Source: Sporosarcina sp. ACRSM (lineage in GTDB: Bacteria; Bacillota; Bacilli; Bacillales_A; Planococcaceae). Taken from it: 64,000 bases of DNA. Location: contig NZ_JAKRNU010000007.1 in NCBI RefSeq assembly GCF_022346545.1, positions 186,001 to 250,000 of the forward strand. The letters run 5' to 3'. Positions within the stretch are counted from its first letter, which is position 1. Every line of letters begins with the position of its first letter. Below the pieces are notes generated by a model that was not told the origin of the DNA, ran no database searches, and saw only the letters and a program-made list of their open reading frames with translations. Both the position numbers and the translations under genes were made by a program. Positions 8,985 to 18,329 of the stretch are shown one piece after another.

Positions 8985-9014
8985 AAAAAACCCGGATAGC
9001 TATCTACCCAGGTT
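8985..9014 (-). terminator. Expression-platform terminator of the guanine riboswitch
   Basis: An 11-bp stem (AACCTGGGTAG / CTATCCGGGTT, with two G-U pairs, 8989-9014) is followed by six U residues on the minus strand, between the aptamer and the nucleoside hydrolase gene. Confidence 0.85.
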
Positions 9015-9073
9015 ACGGATTTACATGTTGAAGGAGTGGAAAGTAGTGAATACAGATTTCCAGTCATTCTTTC

Positions 9074-9138
9074 ATGTAGTCCGGTAGTTTACGGTTACCA
9101 GGTAGAAACGCTCAAGCCATATTCCTGAGCATATACAT
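9074..9138 (-). ncRNA. Purine riboswitch, guanine class
   Basis: On the minus strand P1 is ATGTA (9138-9134) with TACAT (9078-9074); P2 is GCTCAG / CTTGAGC around GAATATGG; P3 includes the TTTCTACC and CCGTAAACT elements. The position-74 equivalent is in GGACTA and is C (9079), predicting guanine/hypoxanthine binding. A terminator follows 60 nt downstream, so the usual guanine OFF logic is expected for the nucleoside hydrolase and symporter genes. Confidence 0.88.
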
Positions 9139-10374
9139 TCAATAAGCTTCTATTTGTTTTTTTGAACTTAACATTTATAGCATTAAAATCTTAAATTCGT
9201 CAATGCAAAACACGAAAGTTTTTATTTTTTGATAATTAATTGTTCGGATATTACAACATTCGACAAGCTTATCGGTAAATATTGGCAAGGAAATATTCCG
9301 ATCACAACCCTTATAACCGATTATTTCCAAATCAAAAACGCTTTTATTAGGTTGAGCTACACCCTTCATCCCGTTTACTTTTACAACCTTTTCGTAGATT
9401 GCTTGAATTTGGTTTTATCTATCAACTTTTTAGACACTAATACTCATATTCCCATCACAATTCTTAGGTACTAGTCCATTCGGATACAATGGCTTATTCC
9501 TTCTACCATACCCTTTTTCTAACACTTGTAATCTTCTAGCCTACTCTTCAACATCAACGATCCTAACGGTCTGCATCCGATTATGCTGTACTAGCTAATT
9601 CATTTCATGTCATTCTGTAATCAATAACAAACACAACGTCGAGATTGTTCTCGACAGTTTCTTTTTTAATTCTTTTAACCTTTTAAGTTATTGCTAGGGG
9701 CAAGTTGCCCTCTGTAAAAAGGGCAATCTGCACGCCCCCTTCAGCTGAAGATGCACTCTTCGATGGTGCAAATTGCCCCGTCGATAATTGTTGTATTTCA
9801 TGAATGGAAATTCTTCGTATCTCCACTCGTCATATGTTTTGTAAACCCGCTTATGCCCATCCCGAACATGCGTCGAGATGAGCTAAATTTGCAAAGGTAA
9901 AATGGGCTCGCTGAAACCCACTTGCATCACAAGCAATGGAAGCGGTGATTCTTTTATGAATAAATACACTGTAGCTCCCTTCATCTATTCAATCAGTCAT
10001 GTCAAACGCGTTTTCCCGGGGAAAGCACAACGTCTTGCGCCTAGACGAACGATGCCTTCACCCTTTATATAGACAATTCATTCGCAAAAGTGGACAACGT
10101 ATCGGCAAGTCATCGCTAATTGTGTACGGATTCAATCAAAAAATGCCTATCTCTCAAACAACGAAGCTTTTTTTACTACATACGATTGACAGTAACGGAT
10201 CTAGATAACCAAGAACAGTAATCTTTCGTTCATCATAAAGGATATACACTGTGAATATCATAATTTGGGTGAAACATTAATAACAGGGCCAGCCCAGAGA
10301 CCTACGGTAATTATGGAGTTGCGTGAAGTAATTGATTCGTCTGGAAGGGTACTAATTACAGAGGAGTTGGATTG
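9139..10374. other. Gene-poor, degenerate region
   Basis: No intact gene is convincing. On the minus strand two broken reading stretches appear: one at about 9435-9580 with an internal TAG (…EKGYGRRNKPLYPNGLV…) and one at 9175-9410 (…KSVFDLEIIGYKGCDRNIS…). A 13-bp hairpin (GGGCAATTTGCAC with GTGCAGATTGCCC, 9721-9778) followed by TTTTT on the minus strand looks like a terminator, and a second small palindrome GGGCAA-G-TTGCCC (9698-9710) adjoins it. Just before the DUF2935 gene a plus-strand frame (10204-10375) lacks a good start but ends …ELREVIDSSGRVLITEELD and overlaps the next ATG as TGATG. Confidence 0.45.
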
Positions 10375-11148
10375 ATGGCGTATACGGATAATTACGAAAG
10401 GGATACCTACGGAATTATCGCTTTTTGGTTACGGAATGATTATGATCATGGCCGCTTTTTTGACAGAGAAATAAGCCATTATGAAACGGAATTGGCACGT
10501 GCAAACCTCAACAACATTCAGCGTTTGGGAAGGGTATGGGAAAAGGCGGAGAAAAAACAAGGCGATATTGGCACATTACTTCACGAAGCCCACCATGCCA
10601 CTAGTGAATTTCATAGTCTTCTCGCCTACACAATGGATAAATCCCTTCACTGTGATGTTATTATCTCTACACCGGTATCCCTTATAGATCATATGGTACG
10701 AGAATCAGAAGAGTCCCAGAGGGTCTATAAGTTGATTGAAAGTGGTACTAAAATTTCACCGGCAGATGCAATCATACATGAATGCGTGTTCTGGGTAAGG
10801 CAAATGGCAGATCATCTTGGCTATATACGCCATTATTCAGATGTATCGAATTATGACTTGAATTTTAGGGTGACGGAAATGATGCAAAAATTTGAGCGTC
10901 TATATATGCAAGCAACCGCACTGCAAACCATGATACGCACTCCACGGAAAGAAACGATACCAATTCTAACTCAATTTAAGAATATTATTATTAAAGAAGC
11001 CAAGAGTTTAGAGGCATTTAAATTGGAGGTAGATGAGTTAATCAAGACATGTGCAGTCGCTACAACATCGCCACCCGATTTGTTGGAACACATAGCTAGA
11101 GAAGCCCATCATTTATGGAGAAACTTAGAGGAAGAGAGAATAACATAA
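10375..11148 (+). CDS. DUF2935 domain protein
   Basis: A 257-aa helical protein. ATG 10375 has GAGGAG 8 nt upstream, better than the TTG at 10372. Two related halves, each rich in His/Glu (for example HGRFFDREISHYE and HECVFWVRQMADHLGYIRHY), match the duplicated four-helix, ferritin-like build of DUF2935 proteins, which suggests a metal-binding bundle. The function is unknown in the family, which is common in spore formers. A strong terminator follows. Confidence 0.75.
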   Translation: MAYTDNYERDTYGIIAFWLRNDYDHGRFFDREISHYETELARANLNNIQRLGRVWEKAEKKQGDIGTLLHEAHHATSEFHSLLAYTMDKSLHCDVIISTPVSLIDHMVRESEESQRVYKLIESGTKISPADAIIHECVFWVRQMADHLGYIRHYSDVSNYDLNFRVTEMMQKFERLYMQATALQTMIRTPRKETIPILTQFKNIIIKEAKSLEAFKLEVDELIKTCAVATTSPPDLLEHIAREAHHLWRNLEEERIT

Positions 11149-11165
11149 TACAGGCGAATTCGATT

Positions 11166-11205
11166 AGGAACCCATTTTGATCAATGCTTTTCAAAATGGG
11201 TTCTT
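11166..11205 (+). terminator. Terminator after the DUF2935 gene
   Basis: A 15-bp stem with one mismatch (AGGAACCCATTTTGA / TCAAAATGGGTTCTT) ends in TTCTTATT. Confidence 0.85.
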
Positions 11206-11240
11206 ATTAGTTATCATAATGTCATTTTTTATTGGTATCA

Positions 11241-11708
11241 TCAGTAATGTTGATAGCCAACTGGGTAACACATACAACAAGGTATCATTGCTTGGAGGCG
11301 AATACCACACTGGTGCCAGTGTCCACTTTCCATACTTGGACCATGTCCATGTTGCCCCGAAAAAAATGGATTGGCATAGATTGGACCCCGACTGCCTATT
11401 GGTTGATTTTGACCGTCTCCATGTGGTCCTGGGAAGGATGGAACAGCATAAACCGGACCGAAACCGTCTCTAAATTGACTTTGACCAAACAAAGCCGGAT
11501 GTTCCTGACTTCCTTGCTGCTGTCCATGGCCAATTCCTCTACTTCCACGTTGCCCTGACCCGGTTGGAATGGTAAGGTCTGGCCCAACACTATTTACTAT
11601 TTGATCATAAAACGAAGATGTGAATTCCTCCTCATCCCGTCCGTGATATTCGCTAGGCGATTTACCGTCATGATTAGCCACATCCATTCTCCTCTCATAG
11701 ACATTCAT
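11241..11708 (-). CDS. Gly/His/Pro/Gln-rich hypothetical protein
   Basis: Up to 155 aa. I do not recognise a family. The first 50 residues are acidic (MDVANHDGKSPSEYHGRDEE), then a low-complexity stretch rich in G, H, Q, P and F follows (GSGQRGSRGIGHGQQQGSQ; FFSGQHGHGPSMESGHWH), ending with CCMCYPVGYQHY. Composition recalls spore coat or inner-spore proteins. The start is uncertain: GAGAGGAG lies too close to ATG 11687, and fits GTG 11681 better. The last 20 residues could be a frameshifted tail. Confidence 0.5.
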   Translation of the reverse strand: MNVYERRMDVANHDGKSPSEYHGRDEEEFTSSFYDQIVNSVGPDLTIPTGSGQRGSRGIGHGQQQGSQEHPALFGQSQFRDGFGPVYAVPSFPGPHGDGQNQPIGSRGPIYANPFFSGQHGHGPSMESGHWHQCGIRLQAMIPCCMCYPVGYQHY

Positions 11709-11819
11709 TACTCATTTTATTCACCTAGCAATTATTTGGGTACATATTGGGCGATTATGGGATATGGTTTTCATAAAAACAAACAGTAATGAAGTTACGC
11801 CGAGGTGAATTAAAAGTGA

Positions 11820-12190
11820 TTATCCCCTTAAAAAATCCCTATTTCTTCTTGATTCGAGTGTGGTAGAATTCTTGCGTAACGAATCACGATGTAAGTCCAA
11901 AAAATCTCTAAATCTTTATTTTCAACCCGTTCAGATTGTACATTTTCTCCCAATAACTTATAAGAACTGCTATAGTCTAACCTTCTTAAACTTAATTCCT
12001 GTACGATATCGGTTGAATCCACTTTTGTTCCTGCGCCCCTTCTTTCCAGCGCCCTACCCAGCATTTCACCGACCAACGTAATATTGGCTTTTGAATGGTA
12101 GGCATCTTCCGGTCTATTGGTGCCTTTTAAAAACGGTAAAAACGACTCTCTGTTATGAGTGTGATAAATATAAACAACATCTCTGCCAAA
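11820..12190 (-). pseudogene. spoIIP fragment (stage II sporulation amidase), frameshifted
   Basis: From about 12190 the minus strand reads …VYIYHTHNRESFLPFLKG…, the start of the SpoIIP amidase domain, then NITLVGEMLGRALERRG. At the T6 run near 11921 the frame breaks; one frame over it continues LDLHRDSLRKNSTTLESR to a TAA at 11820. The DxHRDS element is typical of SpoIIP. The N-terminal membrane part is absent (a stop lies just upstream) and the C-terminal half is lost, so this is a dead fragment, probably of a second copy. Confidence 0.75.
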
Positions 12191-12297
12191 GGTAGATTAG
12201 AATGAAAATATTTTCTCAGATGATGAATCTTAAAACAGTTAGTGTGAACGAATACACACTAACTGTTACAGACTTTCACACGCAATTGAATTGGAGT

Positions 12298-13788
12298 TTA
12301 TTTCACTTTTACCTGTCCCATCATGCCATTGTCTTCATGTTCTAGGATATGACAATGGAACATATACACGCCTTTATGCTTAAATTGTATTGCTATTTTT
12401 ACTGTCTCATCTGGTTTGATGGAAATACTGTCCTTCCAGCCCCGTTCATTTTCAGGTGGCTCTTCTCCGTCTCTAGAGATTATCTTAAACTGTGTGCCGT
12501 GAATGTGGAACGGATGGATCATTCCGCCCATCATATCCGGTTTATTGTAAATTTCCCATACTTCAGTGACCCCTTGCTGTTGTGTGAGATCAATTCTTTC
12601 AGGATCAAACTTCTTTCCATTTATCGTGACCATGTCCATCATCCCAAAGAGTTCCACTTTCTTTGTGACTGGCAATTTCATCTCTTCTTCTGTAATTGAG
12701 AAATTATTCATCTCAGCTGGAATCTTGGTCATCTCTCCGCTTTCATCCAAAACCTCGAAGGGTAAAAGGACAGATCCATCTTCATTTATTAACGCCAGAT
12801 CATTTTCTGTATCGAGCCGTGAAAAATCAACAATAATTTCTGCTCTCTCAGAAGGCGTCAGTGTAACTTCTTTTAAAGTGACAGGTTCATTCAAGAAACC
12901 GCCATCTGTTGCGATTTGGACAAAAGAATCTCCCGTATTCAATTTAAAAGTGAAGTTCCGCGCATTAGACCCATTTAGTAAACGGAGACGTACTTTCTCT
13001 TTATTTACAGTTAACTTAGGATTGTGCGTGCCATTAATCAGTAACGTATCGCCAATTGTTCCGTCCTCATTCATGGCAGCGCTAAAATTCAATTGTTTCT
13101 TATCATCAAATAGTTTATCTTGAAAAATCAAAGGAATATCATTCTTCCCATAATCAGTTGGCAATCCAAGGCTTTTCGAATTTTTATCCTCAATATAAAT
13201 TAAACCTGCAAGCCCATTGTATACCTGTTCAGCAGTTTCCCCTTCAGGGTGGGGATGAAACCATAATGTTGACGCTTCTTGTGTCACTTCAAATTCAATC
13301 ACTTTCTCTTCTCCCGGTTTTAATGGATCATGCGGTCCGCCGTCCATGTCCGCAGCTACTTCTAGCCCGTGCCAGTGAAAGGTTGTCACTTCATCCAGCT
13401 CATTTACCGTTCTAATTTTAACCCTGTCACCTTTCTCGAAACGGAGCATCGGTCCTAAAAACGACCCATTGTATCCATACGTTTCAGTTTCAGTCCCATC
13501 GAATATTTCGGTCTTTCCTTTTTGAGCCCGAACGGTGTATACGATACCTTCCTCATCATCCCGTTCAAGCATGGAAGGGATTTTCAAATCATTCTCCCCT
13601 GTCGAGTCGTTTAAACTCACTACTTCGTCGTGACTCATATGTCCTTCCATCATGTCAGACATCATGGAATGGTCCATTTCTTCCATGTCATGATTCATTT
13701 CCTCGGCAGGCTTCGAATTATTAGTACTACAACCACCAATAATCAATAAACTAATTGCCGCCGCAGCGAGCTTTATCTTCATTCCCAT
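12298..13788 (-). CDS. Multicopper oxidase lipoprotein
   Basis: A 496-aa secreted, lipid-anchored oxidase. ATG 13788 has GGAGGGGG 9 nt upstream. The signal peptide ends in the lipobox LIIGGC, followed by a Met/His-rich linker (MNHDMEEMDHSMMSDMMEGH) that probably binds copper. The four copper ligand motifs are present: FHWHG, WFHPH, HPFHIHG and HCHILEHEDNGMMG. Order and length fit CueO/CopA-type oxidases that oxidise Cu(I) or phenols outside the membrane. It lies 19 nt downstream of the response regulator and is probably cotranscribed with the two-component system, pointing to metal (copper) or envelope stress as the signal. Confidence 0.9.
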   Translation of the reverse strand: MGMKIKLAAAAISLLIIGGCSTNNSKPAEEMNHDMEEMDHSMMSDMMEGHMSHDEVVSLNDSTGENDLKIPSMLERDDEEGIVYTVRAQKGKTEIFDGTETETYGYNGSFLGPMLRFEKGDRVKIRTVNELDEVTTFHWHGLEVAADMDGGPHDPLKPGEEKVIEFEVTQEASTLWFHPHPEGETAEQVYNGLAGLIYIEDKNSKSLGLPTDYGKNDIPLIFQDKLFDDKKQLNFSAAMNEDGTIGDTLLINGTHNPKLTVNKEKVRLRLLNGSNARNFTFKLNTGDSFVQIATDGGFLNEPVTLKEVTLTPSERAEIIVDFSRLDTENDLALINEDGSVLLPFEVLDESGEMTKIPAEMNNFSITEEEMKLPVTKKVELFGMMDMVTINGKKFDPERIDLTQQQGVTEVWEIYNKPDMMGGMIHPFHIHGTQFKIISRDGEEPPENERGWKDSISIKPDETVKIAIQFKHKGVYMFHCHILEHEDNGMMGQVKVK

Positions 13789-13807
13789 CAACTATTTCCC
13801 CCTCCAT

Positions 13808-14485
13808 TTAGTTCCACTTATATCCGATTCCCCACACCGTTAACAGGAAATCATGGATAGGGAACCCCGCGGTTTTCAATTTTTCTCTTAAATTACGGAT
13901 ATGCGAGTCCACTGTTCGGATATCTGTGAAAGTATTATAATCCCATGCTGTACCCAAAAGCTGTTCCCGCGTAAATGTCCTTTTCGGATGCGAAATTAAC
14001 GCCTCCATAATATAAAATTCTTTCAAGGTCAGTTGCACTTCAACATTTTGGTAATGTAATGAATAAGAATCTCGATTCAATAGGAATTCTCCATATATGA
14101 CATTACTATGATCTGCCTCATCATTTGCAGTGCGGCGCAGCAATGCGTTCACCCTTGCCACAAGCTCCCTCTCATCAAAAGGCTTCGTGATATAATCATC
14201 CGCCCCAAATTCGAGTCCTTTTACAAGGTCCGACTTGTCCGACCTCGCGGTTAACATAATTACCGGGATGGTCGATAATTCACGTATTTTCTTACACACT
14301 TCCCAGCCATCCAGATCGGGCATCATCACATCCAATAAAACAAGACTGACCTTTTCTTTCTCTGCTATTTCCAGTCCCTTTTTCCCGTTATCCGCTTTTA
14401 TACATTTGAATCCATGAGGCTCCAAAAACAACTCCAACAAATCGAGCATCCTGCGCTCGTCGTCAACAAGCAAAATCGTTCGCAT
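13808..14485 (-). CDS. OmpR/PhoB-family response regulator
   Basis: A 225-aa regulator: receiver domain with DDE (residues 8-9 region), phospho-acceptor Asp in VLLDVMMPDLDG (near 54) and the conserved Lys in ITKPFD; then a winged-helix DNA-binding domain (LTLKEFYIMEAL, RTVDSHIRNLREKLK, VWGIGYKW). It partners the sensor kinase encoded just upstream (19-nt gap). AAGGAG precedes the ATG. The target is probably its own operon, including the multicopper oxidase. Confidence 0.93.
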   Translation of the reverse strand: MRTILLVDDERRMLDLLELFLEPHGFKCIKADNGKKGLEIAEKEKVSLVLLDVMMPDLDGWEVCKKIRELSTIPVIMLTARSDKSDLVKGLEFGADDYITKPFDERELVARVNALLRRTANDEADHSNVIYGEFLLNRDSYSLHYQNVEVQLTLKEFYIMEALISHPKRTFTREQLLGTAWDYNTFTDIRTVDSHIRNLREKLKTAGFPIHDFLLTVWGIGYKWN

Positions 14486-14504
14486 TTGTTCAACTCCTTA
14501 CCGA

Positions 14505-15866
14505 TTAGATCGCTATCGTGAATAGGCTCCCTTTTCCCAACTCGCTCTTCACTTCTATCGTTCCTCCATGCGCTTCTACCAATTCCTTTACAATTGCAAG
14601 GCCAAGACCAGATCCGCCGAAGGTTCTAGAACGAGATTTTTCAACTCTAAACATTTTTTCGAAAATCTGATCGATTTGCTCTACTGGAATTCCTATTCCT
14701 TCATCCTTGACAGATATAACAGTTCGTTGTTTTTCCTTAGCTATTGCTAACGTCACCGTTGTATATTCCTCTGAATACTTTAGAGCATTATCCAATAAAT
14801 TCAGTACGATTTGTTCCAGTCGTACTGGATCTGCATCAACTTGAAAGTCCTCTTGACAGATCAAGTGAAGCTTTACATTTTTCAAATCAAAAGAGGGGAC
14901 GACAAGCCGATAAACATCTTCAAAAAAATGTTGGGCGGGGAATTTTATCTTTGAAACAGTGAACGTCAGTTCATCCATTTTTGCTAAGTCCATTAAGTTT
15001 TTCACGAGGTCTTTCATGCGGTTGGATTCTTCCGCGATAATCGATAGATAACGGTTCCTTTCCTCATTAGTCAGTTCTTTTCTCATCGCCACTTTTAAAT
15101 AACCTATTAAATAAGTTAGTGGAGTACTAAGTTCATGGGAGATGGATGCGAGAAACTCATTTCGCTCTTTTTTCATCCTTTCTAGATCAGTTGCCAACTT
15201 CCGGATGGCGACTGATAATTCGCCAAGCTCATCATTTCCTCCTGCCGGAAGGCTGACATTGAATTTTCCTTCACTTAATTTCTCCGTCGCTTCTTTCATA
15301 CGAATTAACGGTCGGGTAAGAAATTTGGACAGGATTGAATAGATGACAAACAGGACAAGGATAATGGCCCCCCCTGCCAAACCGAAGTGAAAGTTCAATT
15401 TCCCTACTAATTGTTCAATTGGTTCACTGCTTTGGAACATCAATAAATATCCAGATCTATTTTCATCAACCTCGTATGGATGTGCACTTACGATATAAGG
15501 TGAATCTTTCCAATTTGGCATGACAATTTGGTCATATTGATTCTGTGGACTTTGTAGGAAGGACAAGGAAGGCAACAAGGTTTCTAATTTTTCATCTGAA
15601 CTCCGGATGACCTTACCGTTTTTCTCAGTAATGATCACTCCTCTGTCCCCTTCTGCTTCCATTAAGATAATATGGGTGATCGTTTCATCCGAATAATGGT
15701 CCTTTAGAACATTTCGGTGATTCGCCCCACTCGCTAACAGGCGGGAATATTCTTCATCGACTCGTGTATGAATGATATTTTGGTGTAAATACATCATCAG
15801 TACTGTTTCCAGTACGAGGAAAGAAACGATAAAGTAAGCAGCCAGTTTAGTTGAAATCTTATTCAT
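14505..15866 (-). CDS. Membrane sensor histidine kinase
   Basis: About 453 aa from ATG 15866, preceded by GAGGAGAGGAG; an ATG at 15890 is possible but lies inside the SD. Two transmembrane helices (near residues 10-28 and 170-190) bracket an extracellular sensor region, then HAMP, the HisKA motif HELSTPLTYLIGYL, N box NLLDNALKYS, G1 DEGIGIP and G2 GSGLGLAIV. The unusual HELSTP (for HELRTP) is common in Firmicutes. It phosphorylates the adjacent regulator. Confidence 0.92.
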   Translation of the reverse strand: MNKISTKLAAYFIVSFLVLETVLMMYLHQNIIHTRVDEEYSRLLASGANHRNVLKDHYSDETITHIILMEAEGDRGVIITEKNGKVIRSSDEKLETLLPSLSFLQSPQNQYDQIVMPNWKDSPYIVSAHPYEVDENRSGYLLMFQSSEPIEQLVGKLNFHFGLAGGAIILVLFVIYSILSKFLTRPLIRMKEATEKLSEGKFNVSLPAGGNDELGELSVAIRKLATDLERMKKERNEFLASISHELSTPLTYLIGYLKVAMRKELTNEERNRYLSIIAEESNRMKDLVKNLMDLAKMDELTFTVSKIKFPAQHFFEDVYRLVVPSFDLKNVKLHLICQEDFQVDADPVRLEQIVLNLLDNALKYSEEYTTVTLAIAKEKQRTVISVKDEGIGIPVEQIDQIFEKMFRVEKSRSRTFGGSGLGLAIVKELVEAHGGTIEVKSELGKGSLFTIAI

Positions 15867-16027
15867 CCCAATACGTTCTCCTCTCCTCATGCAATTAGTA
15901 TAGAAAATAATTGTGGATAAATTATGCAGATGAGAGTCAAATCAAGGAATTCCTTCGAATTCATGACTTCTTTGTGTCTGCATACATTCTTCATAAATCT
16001 TCGATGTAGTAGCGGTTGTCATCACAA

Positions 16028-16141
16028 CGAAGACATCCCGGTCGCACGATTGGCGTCCTAAAGAATCACGAAAGGAGCATTTACCATCGTTATAATGGCA
16101 AGGAAGTGCGAATTTACAAGGTTAAAGACTTTGAAAAATAA
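16028..16141 (+). pseudogene. 3' remnant of an unidentified gene
   Basis: The plus strand reads RRHPGRTIGVLKNHERS, then a further IYHRYNGKEVRIYKVKDFEK-type tail and a TAA. The stretch has protein-like composition and no start codon; a TAG lies just upstream. I do not recognise the family. It looks like the C-terminal end of a deleted gene. Confidence 0.35.
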
Positions 16142-16184
16142 AAAGCCTAATTCCTCCGCACTTTTTAGCGAGAAATTAGGCTTT
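16142..16184 (-). terminator. Terminator of the SRPBCC gene
   Basis: AAAGCCTAATT (16184-16174) pairs with AATTAGGCTTT (16152-16142), then TTATTTTTC follows on the minus strand. Confidence 0.8.
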
Positions 16185-16211
16185 AGATATTCAACAAACT
16201 CACCCGATAAT

Positions 16212-16691
16212 TTAATGTTCCCTATTGAATGCTTTACTATAGATGTCACGCAGCTTAGCTGAGTTATCGGACCACTTAATTGGTTCACCATTGACGATTT
16301 GGACCAATACATCCAAACACCTATGCCATCCTGCCGCGGTATTAACCGCCCATGAATCATCGTTAAAAGTATGGGTAAAGATCATTCGACACCCTTTATC
16401 CTCTTCCTGCAATGAAATGTTTATCAGATCATCAACTTCACGGAAACCAAATAAATAAGGCTTTTCTAGCTTTGTAATGGTACCCTTATATGTCGTTCCT
16501 TCACCGTCATCAAAGGCAATATGGCCACCCAGTCTGACATCCATCTCTCCTGTTGCGAAGGGGTACCATTGAGAGAAGTAACTAGCATTAGTAATGACAT
16601 CGAAAACATCTTCTGGATTATGAAGAAAAGTTCGTTCAAATCTTAAAGCATAACGACCGTTTGACTCATGTAGTGTACCATTTTCATTCAT
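16212..16691 (-). CDS. SRPBCC/AHSA1-domain protein
   Basis: A 159-aa START-like small-ligand-binding or chaperone-associated fold. Typical signals are FERTFLHNPEDVFDVITNASYFSQWYPF at the N terminus, LGGHIAFDDGEGTTYKGTI in the middle and GWHRCLDVL near the C terminus. No catalytic function is implied. GGGAGG precedes two tandem ATG codons (16694, 16691). It is monocistronic, with its own terminator. Confidence 0.85.
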   Translation of the reverse strand: MNENGTLHESNGRYALRFERTFLHNPEDVFDVITNASYFSQWYPFATGEMDVRLGGHIAFDDGEGTTYKGTITKLEKPYLFGFREVDDLINISLQEEDKGCRMIFTHTFNDDSWAVNTAAGWHRCLDVLVQIVNGEPIKWSDNSAKLRDIYSKAFNREH

Positions 16692-17065
16692 CATTTCATC
16701 CTCCCTCTTTTAATCCTTGAAGTCCACTTCTTCAAAAATTAAAGTTGTATAGTCTTGGAAAAATCAAAAAAACTCAGATTTGTTTTCATGCCTTTATTGT
16801 AGCAAACATCTATATAACTTTAAAACGGGCTCAACGCCAACAGCTGTTCTTGACTAAAAATGTACAAAAAACATCTGTATCCGCCTAGTTAACGTGTTTT
16901 TCATGCTGCATCACGATCATTTCGCAAAAGAAGTTTCTTTAGGATGATAAAGATTCTTACCGCACAATTTGTCTGAATAATTCGGAAGTAAATAATCAAA
17001 GTTGAAACTATTCCTCCAACTAAACGTAAACTTATTTATGAAGAAGCTAACAGGAGGTTACACAT
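16692..17065. other. Intergenic region with dispersed-repeat copy C
   Basis: About 16900-16966 carries a diverged copy of a sequence also found at about 21003-21058 and 24430-24482 (ATCACGATCATT…AGAAGTTTCTTTAGG…). No gene is seen here; the rest is AT-rich and probably holds promoters for the flanking divergent genes. Confidence 0.5.
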
Positions 17066-17434
17066 ATGTATTTTGATGCCGATCCTTTCGGAGGTGCAAT
17101 GTTTACCATCGTCCCTCTACTCATTATTGGTGTTTTTATTTTTATCGTTGTGAAAGGACTTTCTGAATGGAGCGCAAACAATAATTCTCCAAGGCTTACT
17201 GTGCCTGCCGCAGTTATCTCGAAAAGAACACGTATATCTAATAATCATCACCATTCGAACGAGCATATGCACACAACGTCAACAACTTCTTATTACGTAA
17301 CATTTCAATTTGAAAGCGGCGATCGCACAGAGTTTTCCTTAAATGGCTCGCAATACGGCATGTTGGCGGAAGGTGATACTGGAATGCTCACTTTCCAGGG
17401 AACGCGCTATCTTGGATTCGAACGTATACAATAA
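17066..17434 (+). CDS. DUF2500 family membrane-anchored protein
   Basis: 122 aa with one N-terminal transmembrane helix (FTIVPLLIIGVFIFIVVKG) and a soluble C-terminal domain: VPAAVISKRT, then a His-rich insert (NNHHHSNEHMH) and YYVTFQFESGDRTEFSLNG … EGDTGMLTFQGTRYLGFER, the pattern of DUF2500 (YitW/YybS-unrelated small domain). The function is unknown. AGGAGG lies before the ATG. Confidence 0.8.
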   Translation: MYFDADPFGGAMFTIVPLLIIGVFIFIVVKGLSEWSANNNSPRLTVPAAVISKRTRISNNHHHSNEHMHTTSTTSYYVTFQFESGDRTEFSLNGSQYGMLAEGDTGMLTFQGTRYLGFERIQ

Positions 17435-17620
17435 TAGGTAAACGGCCTCTACTTTCCTCGAGCAAAGGCCGCGTTCTATCTTTAGCATTAGATGCCCTCC
17501 AAAAAGTCAACCCCTTTTCAAAACCACTTTTTAGAAGGATTATTCAGACTACTAACAGAATAGTACTATATGGGATGTTGTGTGCTAGGTTGTTGAGAAT
17601 ACTGAAAGGTGTGAGAATCA

Positions 17621-18226
17621 TTGCCAAAATCGTATTTATCATTGAAACAACTTACTGAGTTGCTGGACATTCACGGAAATACTATTAAAGGATATCTGAA
17701 TAGACACCCCGAATTTCTCAAATTCGATAAAGTCCATAATCGGTACTGGATTCACGTATCCGCAGTGGAAACCTTGAAGACCATTAGAAAATTATACGGG
17801 GAAGGCTACAAGCGGGAAGCCGTGGATGAATATCTTAGGGGTTCAGGTGTACCTGTTGCGATTACTCTAGAGAATAAAGAAGGCACGGACTTGACTTCAA
17901 TAAATGACGAACTGCAGGAATTGAAGAATATGTTCCGTGTTCAGCACGAAAATATGATGCAAATGCAAATGCAGTACAATCAAAAGTTATTTCATCAAAT
18001 AGAAGAAGAAAAGAAAGAATTGAAGGAAGTATTTCATCAAGAAATCGGGGATTTGAAACAGCTGGTTAATCGCCATGAATCGGATAGGGTTTCAGAATTA
18101 CGATTAAGCTTGGAAGAAACTGCTGCATCTGCGGAAGTGATCAAAGAAGAACTGGTTGCTGAACGGAAGAAAAGTTTGTGGCAAAAGTTATTCGGAAAAT
18201 CCCAACAAACCAAATTTGGTACGTAA
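17621..18226 (+). CDS. MerR-like helix-turn-helix protein with long coiled coil
   Basis: 201 aa from a TTG start. The first 70 residues form a MerR-like DNA-binding head (LSLKQLTELLDIHGNTIKGYLNRH … YWIHVSAVETLKTI). A Gln/Met/Glu-rich coiled coil follows (about 100-190), ending in WQKLFGKS, a motif also found at the tails of DUF3967/RacA-like proteins. It may be a chromosome- or plasmid-associated DNA-binding protein rather than a metabolite-sensing MerR factor; this is inference. It is transcribed alone. Confidence 0.65.
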   Translation: MPKSYLSLKQLTELLDIHGNTIKGYLNRHPEFLKFDKVHNRYWIHVSAVETLKTIRKLYGEGYKREAVDEYLRGSGVPVAITLENKEGTDLTSINDELQELKNMFRVQHENMMQMQMQYNQKLFHQIEEEKKELKEVFHQEIGDLKQLVNRHESDRVSELRLSLEETAASAEVIKEELVAERKKSLWQKLFGKSQQTKFGT

Positions 18227-18329
18227 ATATTTCAACCGTTTCTCAATTGGCGGTTTACAGCAATTGAAGATCCCACTGTTGTTGCTGAAGGTTGTATGAA
18301 AACCAAAATTCACTATAATTAGTAAACCA

